From Runella aurantiaca (GTDB taxonomy: Bacteria; Bacteroidota; Bacteroidia; Cytophagales; Spirosomataceae), in NCBI RefSeq assembly GCF_003339505.1, contig NZ_QPIW01000004.1:124001-188000 (forward strand): a DNA stretch of 64,000 nucleotides, written 5' to 3'. A program made the translations under genes and the position numbers. Shown one piece after another: positions 57,802-64,000 of this stretch. A model generated the notes under the pieces. That model searched no databases. It was not told where the DNA came from and saw only the letters and a list, made by a program, of their open reading frames with translations. How positions within the stretch are numbered: the stretch's first letter is position 1; the number at the start of each line of letters is the position of its first letter.

Positions 57802-58356
57802 ATGAAAGCTCTCTCAACGTTTTTTTATCAATTTTCAAATTGGAAAACCTTGTTGTTGTTGTTGGCATTGTACATTGTATTTCCTGCGTACTTTCTTAAA
57901 AATGCCGAAATTCGAATGAATCACCTGTCGGGAAAAACCCTAGGACCTATTGATTTGACGATTGGATTTACGCCTTCCCGGACCCTGCAAATGGTTGAAG
58001 AATACGGGGAGGCAGCGCGGGCTTTTTACGCAACGATTGAAATGACCACCGATGTGGTTTATCCCATTGTGTATTCCTGCTTGTTTGCGGTGATTTTGTC
58101 TTTGTTGTATTATCGGAAATCCTACGCCCCTTTTGCCTACGTAAACTTGTTCCCGTTTGTCTCTTTAGTATTTGATTATTTAGAGAATATCACCATCGTT
58201 ACGATGCTCAAAAGCTACCCTGAGCAGTCGATGACCGTGGCGAGTTTTTGCGAAATTTTCAAAATGATTAAATGGTTTTCGTTTGTCGCCACGGTGCTAC
58301 TGATTATTTATGGATTGTTAAAATCCTTGAAAATGCCCAAAGACCTTAAAGCATAA
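57802..58356 (+). CDS. Conserved hypothetical membrane protein, about four helices
   Basis: A 184-residue integral membrane protein not recognised as a named family. Predicted helices: LLLLLALYIVFPAYFL (about 17-33), VVYPIVYSCLFAVILSLLYY (about 84-104), FAYVNLFPFVSLVFDYLENI (about 110-130) and WFSFVATVLLIIYGLLKSL (about 152-172). A polar loop after helix 1 contains IDLTIGFTPSRTLQMVEEYG. It lies 25 bp before the DinB-like gene on the same strand and is probably cotranscribed with it. Its function is unknown. Confidence 0.75.
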   Translation: MKALSTFFYQFSNWKTLLLLLALYIVFPAYFLKNAEIRMNHLSGKTLGPIDLTIGFTPSRTLQMVEEYGEAARAFYATIEMTTDVVYPIVYSCLFAVILSLLYYRKSYAPFAYVNLFPFVSLVFDYLENITIVTMLKSYPEQSMTVASFCEIFKMIKWFSFVATVLLIIYGLLKSLKMPKDLKA

Positions 58357-58381
58357 TTACTGCTCAATCTTGTATTGAACC

Positions 58382-58921
58382 ATGACCTTCTCACTTTCGC
58401 CCGTTGAAATTTACGAACGTTTGGGGACGGTAATTAAAGGCTATCAGGAAGCCCTTGGCCGCTATTCTGACGAACAATTTACCCATAAATCGGCCGAAGA
58501 TGTGTGGTCGTTGGGGCAGATGTACGAGCATTTAGTGCTTACCTCTAATTTTTTCTTTTTGGCCAATACCCTGCGTTGTCTTGAGCAACGCAAAGGCCAA
58601 TTGGGCGGAGAAAAAAACAAATACGGAGATAATATCTTTAAATACAACAGCTTTCCACCCGTTAAAGTCAAAATTCCTGAGGCGCTGAGAGGGTCCGAAC
58701 CAGTGGCAAAAACGCGTTCTGCCTATGGACCGTTGTTGGAAAAAGTGCTACTCGATGCCCAAAAACTAATCGAAACCGTTGGACGTGATGCGGGAGAATA
58801 TAAATGTATCCACCCTGTTTTTGGTTGGCTCAATGCCCGTGAATGGTATCATAACATGGAGATGCACTTTAAGCATCACCTGCGGCAACAGGCTGAATTG
58901 GAGGAAATCTTGAAAGGGTAA
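58382..58921 (+). CDS. DinB family protein (DUF1569/DinB-like)
   Basis: A 179-residue DinB-superfamily protein with a helical bundle: EIYERLGTVIKGYQEALGRY at the start, VWSLGQMYEHLVLTSNFFFL with a metal-ligand-like His in the second helix, and NAREWYHNMEMHFKHHLRQQ with the HxxxH-like histidines near the C-terminus. The inserted region NKYGDNIFKYNSFPPVKVKIPE separates helices 2 and 3. Metal-dependent thiol transfer is the family theme; no substrate is known. It follows the membrane-protein gene by 25 bp and converges with lpxB, leaving only 16 bp between the stops. Confidence 0.85.
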   Translation: MTFSLSPVEIYERLGTVIKGYQEALGRYSDEQFTHKSAEDVWSLGQMYEHLVLTSNFFFLANTLRCLEQRKGQLGGEKNKYGDNIFKYNSFPPVKVKIPEALRGSEPVAKTRSAYGPLLEKVLLDAQKLIETVGRDAGEYKCIHPVFGWLNAREWYHNMEMHFKHHLRQQAELEEILKG

Positions 58922-58937
58922 GTAAATCGCGTGGACT

Positions 58938-60056
58938 TTATTTTTTGGCTTCTTTTAAATATTTCACCATCAATTCACCCGTTTTTTCGGAAGCCCCTTT
59001 TTCACCCAAAAGTGCTTTTACGTGTCGATAATCCTGAAGTTGGGCTTCGCGGCGCGCGCCCTTGGGTAGCACCGCCCGTAGTTCTTCCGTCAGATGTTGT
59101 GATGTTAAATCGTTCTGAATCAGTTCTTTTACGGCTTCTTTTTCGGCCACAAGATTGACCAGTGAAATGTAAGGGACACGAATCAAATTCTTGGCAATCA
59201 GATAACTGAGCGCACCCGTTTTATAGCAAACTACCTGTGGAACTTCAAAAAGAGCCGTTTCGAGGGTAGCCGTACCCGAAGTGACCAGTGCCGCCGTGGC
59301 CACTGAAAGCAAATTGTAAGCGTCGTCCGTTACGCGTTTAATGCCTTCTTTTTCAAAAGGTTCATAAAGTTCATTCGGTAAATTACTTACGCCCGCAATC
59401 ACGTATTGATACTCAGAAAACTGAGGTTTGGTAGAAGTCATGAGCGTCAACATTTGCTCCACTTCCTGCCGACGGCTGCCAGGCAATAACGCAATGACGG
59501 GCTTTTGAGGGTCGAGTTTATTTTCAACCAAGAAATTAGGATTGGGGGTAAAATCGGCAATGGCATCAAAAAGTGGATTGCCAACGTAGTCTACCTCGTA
59601 GTCAAAACGTTTGAAAAAGGCTTTTTCAAACGGAAAAATGACAAACAGTTTGTCAACATCATGTTTGAGTTTCAAAGCGCGGTTTTGGTTCCACGCCCAT
59701 ACTTTTGGGGAAATGTAGTAGAATGTCTGGAAGCCGTTTTCGTGGGCAAAACGAGCCATCCGCATGTTGAAACCTGCGTAATCAATTAATATCAGAACGT
59801 CGGGTTGGTAGGAGAGGAGGTCGGCTTTGCACGCTTTCAAAAAACCTGAGATGGTACCCAAGTTCTTGGCGACTTCCCAAAAACCCATAAACGCCATTTC
59901 GGCATAGTGCTTCACCAGCGTTGCGCCAGCGGCCTGCATCATATCACCGCCCCACGCCCTAAACTCGGCTTCGGGGTCGTGTTGTTTGATGGCTTTGATG
60001 AGGTTGCTGCCGTGTAAGTCGCCCGAGCGTTCGCCCGCAATGAGGTAGTATTTCAT
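58938..60056 (-). CDS. lpxB: Lipid-A-disaccharide synthase LpxB
   Basis: A 372-residue GT19 enzyme that joins UDP-2,3-diacylglucosamine and lipid X to make the beta-1,6 disaccharide of lipid A at the cytoplasmic membrane. Motifs: IAGERSGDLHGSNLIKAI at the start, FRAWGGDMMQAAGATLVKHY, LIDYAGFNMRMARFAHENG, YYISPKVWAWNQNRALKLK, DYVGNPLFD, IALLPGSRRQEVEQML, and VTSGTATLETALFEVPQVVCYK. The length is normal. The start is in a 4-bp ATGA overlap with the upstream multi-pass gene (60053-60056), itself downstream of a pterin synthase gene, so the three form an operon. Confidence 0.97.
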   Translation of the reverse strand: MKYYLIAGERSGDLHGSNLIKAIKQHDPEAEFRAWGGDMMQAAGATLVKHYAEMAFMGFWEVAKNLGTISGFLKACKADLLSYQPDVLILIDYAGFNMRMARFAHENGFQTFYYISPKVWAWNQNRALKLKHDVDKLFVIFPFEKAFFKRFDYEVDYVGNPLFDAIADFTPNPNFLVENKLDPQKPVIALLPGSRRQEVEQMLTLMTSTKPQFSEYQYVIAGVSNLPNELYEPFEKEGIKRVTDDAYNLLSVATAALVTSGTATLETALFEVPQVVCYKTGALSYLIAKNLIRVPYISLVNLVAEKEAVKELIQNDLTSQHLTEELRAVLPKGARREAQLQDYRHVKALLGEKGASEKTGELMVKYLKEAKK

Positions 60057-61786
60057 GGGCGGGTCAGGAGTTGAGCGCGAAGGGAATCGACCCGAAGCAC
60101 GTTGGAAGTGTATTGAAGTTTATTGCCTTCTTTGGTGGAATACAAAATGCCGATTTGATAATCGTCCGGTCGAAAGTTCTCGTTGTACAGCGTTACTTTA
60201 AAACCGGGCCGATAGAGTTCTCCGCGGGCCAAAAACTGCTTTTTCCCCGCCTGACTCGGCCAAGTGGGCAACACGTAAGTGGTATTTTGACGAGATTTTA
60301 GAACAATAAACACCCCATTTCCTTTCCCCAATCCGGGTTGAGGACAATCGTTGTTTTCAAGCGTAAATTGCCAAACTGTTTGTGGATGTCCAAAAAAATC
60401 AACGGGCTTTGAAGTGCTGTTCAATGTCAGTTGGAATGGCTGGAGAGAAGTGGTATCCACTGGTTGGGCTAGGGAAGGCTCCGCCGCAGCCAAAGGCGAA
60501 TCAGCAAAGCGATAGATGCCTTTTTTGTAAGCGGGTTGCGTAAAAAAGTCGGCCAATTCGCTCCGGAAATGCGTAATGAGTTTGTGGTGTTGTCGCCAGT
60601 TATAATGGTCGGCCACGAGACTACGGCGACGAACGTCAACGTCGATTTGGTATTGATACACACTTGCCACCGCAAAGGTCAGACCAAAGGCGGCGGCCAC
60701 GCCCGAAATCCACGCCCGCGAAACGGGTTTCCAGACCAACAGCATCACGTAAACGAGCGTCAGCAGGTGCAAAGGATAGAGGCTATAACGACTGGTAAAT
60801 ACAGAATACACATCTCGTCCGCCCCGCGAAACGGCAATAATACCGATGGTTAACACCGAAAATACAAAGATTCCCACCCAAAAATAGGGCTTGTTTTTGA
60901 CGGGTTTTGGGGGCGAAAAAAGCGTGTTGAGCGTCAGCCAAATGACCAGTGAGAGTAAGGTTATCAGTCCAATACCAAACGCTCCCCAAAGCAAAAAGTC
61001 TTGATTCGACCCTTTAAAGGCCGCCAACCATCCGCCCGACAGGGCCGCAAAACTTACGATGAGATTTTGAATGAATTCACCCGAAATCGTCACTTTGGTT
61101 GCTTGCCCTACGCTGTAATTAAGAAAATATGCCAATAGTGCTGCCACCATGCCGACGCTCCACCACAAACTTTTGGTGCGCTCTTTGGCCAAAAGCAGCA
61201 TCGTAAGGCCCGCCGGAAAGACCAAAAAACCGTTCCCGTTGGTAAACGTGGCGGCAAAAGCCAAAACAAACGCAAAAAGGGTTGGAACCGCCGCAGGATG
61301 GTAAGCCAAAAGATAAAAAGTGGCAAAAACCAACAAATTCAATGTCGTATGCTGCATACCGTTGATGCCCCAAAGGGTTACATCAAACACAAAAGGAGTA
61401 AGATACCAGAGCAATACCGGAATAAAGTACCCCGCCACAAATCCCCTTTTTAGAAAACTAATGAACCAAAAGCCCAAGATTCCCATTAAGCTTCCGTTGA
61501 CAATCCAGATGAGGGTTCGGTAGTCAATGTATCCTTTAATGGCATAGACGCAGAGCGCTATCGAACGGGGCACAAGTATCCGGTGGTCGTTTTCTGGCTC
61601 TAATAAAAGCTGTATTTTTTGCCAAAGAGAAAAATCATTGGTCAACAGCATATATTTGACCCGGACCAAGTCATAGTCGTCCGTGATAGGAATGTTGACT
61701 GCGTAAAGATTTATATAATATATGTAAACCCCTACGATGACCAAAGCGGCCGTTAGGAACGAAATAGGAAGGATGGACTTGTTCAA
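60053..61786 (-). CDS. Multi-pass membrane protein, GT-C glycosyltransferase-like
   Basis: A 577-residue protein with about 10-11 hydrophobic helices in the first 390 residues, then a soluble C-terminal domain of about 180 residues (from SRAWISGVAAAFG on, with beta-rich FQLTLNSTSKPVDFFGHP and PGFKVTLYNENFRPDDYQIG). The first extracytoplasmic loop has NIPITDDYDLV and ENDHRILVPRSI. Acidic DD/DE residues in that loop are the active-site pattern of GT-C polyprenyl-phosphate-sugar transferases. It is coupled to lpxB by an ATGA overlap and lies 42 bp after the pterin synthase gene. A sugar transferase for lipid A or another envelope lipid is a reasonable guess; no named family was recognised. Confidence 0.7.
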   Translation of the reverse strand: MNKSILPISFLTAALVIVGVYIYYINLYAVNIPITDDYDLVRVKYMLLTNDFSLWQKIQLLLEPENDHRILVPRSIALCVYAIKGYIDYRTLIWIVNGSLMGILGFWFISFLKRGFVAGYFIPVLLWYLTPFVFDVTLWGINGMQHTTLNLLVFATFYLLAYHPAAVPTLFAFVLAFAATFTNGNGFLVFPAGLTMLLLAKERTKSLWWSVGMVAALLAYFLNYSVGQATKVTISGEFIQNLIVSFAALSGGWLAAFKGSNQDFLLWGAFGIGLITLLSLVIWLTLNTLFSPPKPVKNKPYFWVGIFVFSVLTIGIIAVSRGGRDVYSVFTSRYSLYPLHLLTLVYVMLLVWKPVSRAWISGVAAAFGLTFAVASVYQYQIDVDVRRRSLVADHYNWRQHHKLITHFRSELADFFTQPAYKKGIYRFADSPLAAAEPSLAQPVDTTSLQPFQLTLNSTSKPVDFFGHPQTVWQFTLENNDCPQPGLGKGNGVFIVLKSRQNTTYVLPTWPSQAGKKQFLARGELYRPGFKVTLYNENFRPDDYQIGILYSTKEGNKLQYTSNVLRVDSLRAQLLTRP

Positions 61787-61828
61787 AATGGATGGCTTAA
61801 ATTGGCAAAAAACGTGATTGACAATACG

Positions 61829-62248
61829 TTATTCTCCGTAATACTCTACAAAATTTTTGGGAGTTTCAATCAATTTAAGATAATGCAGTTTTGTATTGGG
61901 GGCGAGCTCGGTCAAGCCTTTTTCCAAAACGTTCCAAATTTCCACAATGAAGTTTTCACAACTTGGAATGATTCCCTGCATAAAATCAACGTCTAGGTTG
62001 AGATTCCTGTGATCCACTTTATCAATAACGGCGGTTTTCATCAGATTGCCCAGCAATTTCATATCTACCACAAAGCCAGTATCGGGATTGATTTTTCCTT
62101 TGACGGTCACTAGCAGTTCAAAATTGTGCCCATGAAAGTTTGGATTGGCACAAATCCCAAATACTTCCGTGTTTTTTTCATCCGACCAACTCGGGTTATA
62201 AACCCGGTGAGCAGCGTTGAAATGTTCTTTACGTGTTACGTACACCAT
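61829..62248 (-). CDS. 6-pyruvoyl-tetrahydropterin synthase / QueD family protein
   Basis: A 139-residue T-fold enzyme. Zinc ligands His14 (FNAAHRV), His39 and His41 (NFHGHN), catalytic Cys33 (ICANPNFHGHN), and the Asp79-His80 pair (VDHRNLNLD) with Glu128 (LIETPKNF). The spacing CX5HGH is that of tetrahydropterin-forming PTPS enzymes; QueD of queuosine synthesis has CX3HGH. Thus it may make 6-pyruvoyl-tetrahydropterin, though the 6-carboxy-tetrahydropterin reaction is not excluded. It is first in an operon with the GT-C-like and lpxB genes. The role of a pterin enzyme there is unexplained. Confidence 0.9.
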   Translation of the reverse strand: MVYVTRKEHFNAAHRVYNPSWSDEKNTEVFGICANPNFHGHNFELLVTVKGKINPDTGFVVDMKLLGNLMKTAVIDKVDHRNLNLDVDFMQGIIPSCENFIVEIWNVLEKGLTELAPNTKLHYLKLIETPKNFVEYYGE

Positions 62249-62314
62249 ATAAATTTAAGAATATGCAGTAAGCCAAGTAGCCCGCTGCCTTTACTTTTCA
62301 GTATTAATTTCCGA

Positions 62315-62345
62315 CAAAATTACGACCAAAAACTCGTTTCCGAAA
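62315..62345 (-). promoter_or_regulatory. Candidate promoter of the pterin synthase-lpxB operon
   Basis: On the minus strand, TAATTTTG (62315-62322) matches TAnnTTTG, with TTTC (62342-62345) 19 bp upstream in place of TTTG. The start would be near 62308, about 60 nt before the pterin synthase ATG. Confidence 0.35.
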
Positions 62346-62428
62346 GTTCTTTATAAAGGAGTTGTTTTTATTTAAAAAGTACAATTTATTCCACGAATTT
62401 TAACTGTTTTTTTGTTCAAATTATTATA

Positions 62429-62436
62429 TACCTTTG
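62429..62436 (+). promoter_or_regulatory. Possible -7 element for hldD
   Basis: TACCTTTG matches TAnnTTTG, but the nearest TTTG upstream (62411-62414) is only 14 bp away, so the -33 box is unclear. The predicted leader is about 70 nt. Confidence 0.28.
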
Positions 62437-62514
62437 TAAATATTTTACTAGGTATTTTTACTGTACCAACCATTTGAAACCCACTAGTTAAACGCCTTAT
62501 CATAAGCTATCAGT

Positions 62515-63480
62515 ATGATTATTGTCACGGGGGCTGCGGGCTTTATCGGAAGCTGTCTTATCAGTAAGCTCAACGAAGAAAACTTCAATTTTATAATTGC
62601 AGTTGATGATTTTTCGAAGATTGAAAAATCGCACAATTTAGACGGAAAAAAGATTCAGGAACGGGTCGAACGCGAGTCGTTTTTTGAATGGCTAGACCAA
62701 AATTACTACGAAGTAGAGTTTATTTTTCACATTGGAGCACGCACAGATACTACCGAATTTGACTATGCGGTCTTTGACGAGCTGAACGTACGCTATTCGC
62801 AGAAAATTTGGCAAAAGTGCATTGATTATCAAATCCCGCTGGTGTATGCTTCTTCGGCGGCTACGTATGGTTTGGGCGAATTGGGCTACGACGACAATGA
62901 GTTGCAGATTCCTAAATTGAAGCCGCTCAATCCTTATGGAGAGTCAAAAAATGATTTTGATAATTGGGCATTGCAGCAAGAAAAAAAGCCTTTTTTCTGG
63001 GCAGGGTTGAAGTTTTTCAACGTATACGGGCCCAACGAATACCACAAAGGCCGAATGGCTTCGGTTATTTTTCATGCCTATCACCAAATCAAAGACACCA
63101 AACAGATGCGTTTGTTCAAATCTCATCATCCTGATTTTAAGGATGGAGAGCAGATGCGGGATTTTGTGTACGTAAAAGACGTGGTAGAGGTTTGTTCGTT
63201 TTTGATGCACCATCGTCGAAACTCTGGTATTTATAATCTGGGAAGTGGAAAAGCGCGGACGTTTGTGGACTTAGCGACCAATACCTTTGAGGCAATGGGC
63301 ATAGAACCCCAAATTAATTTTGTGGATACCCCCGCCGATATCCGCGACAAGTACCAGTATTTTACCCAAGCCAACATGAACAAACTCCGTTCTATTGGCT
63401 ACACAAAGCCTTTTCACACCCTCGAAGAAGGCGTGAAAGACTACGTTCAGAATTATTTGATGGTTGATAAATACTATTAA
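62515..63480 (+). CDS. hldD: ADP-L-glycero-D-manno-heptose 6-epimerase HldD (RfaD)
   Basis: A 321-residue extended short-chain dehydrogenase that epimerises ADP-D-glycero- to ADP-L-glycero-D-manno-heptose for the LPS core. Nucleotide motif VTGAAGFIGSCLISKL, then HIGARTDTTEFDYAVF, SSAATYGLGELGYDDN (catalytic Ser/Thr region), LNPYGESKNDFDNW with the catalytic Tyr-x3-Lys, KFFNVYGPNEYHKGRMASVI and RDFVYVKDVVEV. Length and motif order match HldD (RfaD). The TAA stop shares the tetramer TTAA (63477-63480) with the stop of the convergent B12-binding regulator gene, with no terminator between them. Confidence 0.94.
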   Translation: MIIVTGAAGFIGSCLISKLNEENFNFIIAVDDFSKIEKSHNLDGKKIQERVERESFFEWLDQNYYEVEFIFHIGARTDTTEFDYAVFDELNVRYSQKIWQKCIDYQIPLVYASSAATYGLGELGYDDNELQIPKLKPLNPYGESKNDFDNWALQQEKKPFFWAGLKFFNVYGPNEYHKGRMASVIFHAYHQIKDTKQMRLFKSHHPDFKDGEQMRDFVYVKDVVEVCSFLMHHRRNSGIYNLGSGKARTFVDLATNTFEAMGIEPQINFVDTPADIRDKYQYFTQANMNKLRSIGYTKPFHTLEEGVKDYVQNYLMVDKYY

Positions 63481-64000
63481 TGAAGATAATCTACTAAATC
63501 TTCGGTTTTGTTGATAATAGCGGCGTTGGGGCCCGTTTGAATGTCCTGACCCACTACTTGATAACCCGTCAATAAAATTTGAGTCTCAGGAAACTGACTG
63601 CATAGCCTGTCAACGTAGGGTTGTACCTCTTCGTTGGCAGGTACTGAAGTGAGTATAGAGAAAATAAAATCGGGTTTGTGTACCTCGTGGGCAAAAATCA
63701 ATTCACTGAACGGTAGCGTCTGCCCCAAATAAATCACTTTGTGGTTGCGCGAACGAATCACGTAGGTTGCAAAAAGCAGTCCGATTTCGTGCAATTCTCC
63801 TTCGGGTAAGTACAACAAAAACTTCTTAACGTCGGGGCGGTGTTTAATCACCTGCCCATCAATTGCCACAATTACTTTTTGGCGAATGAGGTTGCTCATA
63901 AAGTGTTCTTGGGCGGGCCCGATGGAGCCAGTCATCCAGAGGGTTCCGACACGGCTCAAAAAAGGATAAATAATATTGAGCATTGTATTCTCAAACCCAA
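63477..64000 (-). CDS. C-terminal part of a CarH-like MerR regulator with B12-binding domain (5' end outside window)
   Basis: At least 174 residues are visible, and the frame is open to the window edge, so the N-terminal MerR DNA-binding domain should lie beyond 64000. The visible part has the B12-binding-2 helical cap, ending TLWMTGSIGPAQEHFMSNLI, which contains Trp-x9-Glu-His, the capping motif of the light-sensing CarH family. The Rossmann-like B12 domain follows, with GELHEIGLLFATYVI (E-x-H-x-x-G, the lower-ligand histidine), then SRNHKVIYLGQTLPFSEL. It may therefore sense light through adenosylcobalamin, or respond to B12. Its genes are not visible. It converges with hldD, sharing TTAA at the stops. 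Confidence 0.88.
   Translation of the reverse strand, partial: GFENTMLNIIYPFLSRVGTLWMTGSIGPAQEHFMSNLIRQKVIVAIDGQVIKHRPDVKKFLLYLPEGELHEIGLLFATYVIRSRNHKVIYLGQTLPFSELIFAHEVHKPDFIFSILTSVPANEEVQPYVDRLCSQFPETQILLTGYQVVGQDIQTGPNAAIINKTEDLVDYLH

Noticed and set aside
1-64000. tRNA, rRNA, IS elements, prophage or defence island
   Set aside because: No cloverleaf, rRNA core sequence, transposase, integrase, phage structural gene, restriction or CRISPR-associated gene was recognised on either strand.

Overview
The window is chromosomal DNA of a Bacteroidota bacterium, most likely a Cytophagales member of the Spirosoma/Runella/Dyadobacter type (genus not established). The signs are a CHU_C (type B) and a type A type IX secretion sorting domain, a 1118-residue SecA, LytS/LytTR sensory pairs, a reg_prop/Y_Y_Y histidine kinase, lineage-typical DUF1080/DUF2911/DUF3472 proteins, weak Shine-Dalgarno sites, and several promoter candidates of the form TTTG-N18..21-TAnnTTTG. 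No rRNA, tRNA, IS element, prophage or CRISPR array was seen.

Region 1 (1-22.8 kb) is an exopolysaccharide locus of the Wzx/Wzy type. A plus-strand operon (1-6793) encodes a phosphoglycosyltransferase (cut by the left edge), two GT2 enzymes, a Wzy/ligase-like membrane protein and a GMC dehydrogenase with its gluconate-2-dehydrogenase-subunit-3-like partner. A short minus pair (6822-8677) encodes a GT4 enzyme and a hexapeptide acyltransferase. A second plus operon (9155-17387) encodes a half-size TolC-like protein, a Wzc/GumC-like co-polymerase with a degenerate kinase domain, a Wzx flippase, three GT2 enzymes (two of them a tandem duplication) and a CHU_C-tagged secreted protein. It ends in two consecutive strong hairpins. 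Facing it is a large secreted glycosidase with three CBM6 modules and a type IX signal, plausibly acting on the polymer, followed by one more membrane GT2.

Region 2 (22.9-39 kb) is mixed housekeeping and accessory: an EamA transporter, a haem-motif lipoprotein, a GT25 enzyme, an M1 peptidase, secA, DUF1080 and DUF2911 proteins with overlapping 3' ends, an M28 peptidase, a DUF3472 protein, a flavin reductase with a [2Fe-2S] ferredoxin, a small membrane protein and a thioredoxin-fold protein.

Region 3 (39-46 kb) holds a shortened division cluster (rsmH, ftsL-like, ftsI-type PBP with PASTA) without mraZ or murE beside it, a sugar isomerase-like protein and a GIN-domain lipoprotein. Region 4 (45.1-50.3 kb) is a signalling block: a propeller histidine kinase, then a compact globin / soluble LytS kinase / LytTR regulator operon that may be a split haem-based sensor. 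Region 5 (50.6-64 kb) contains a MazG-like pyrophosphohydrolase, DinB proteins, a DUF1328 mini-protein, a GNAT enzyme, a GH20 hexosaminidase, an APC permease, a pterin synthase / GT-C-like / lpxB operon, hldD, and the C-terminal part of a CarH-like B12-binding MerR regulator that runs off the right edge.
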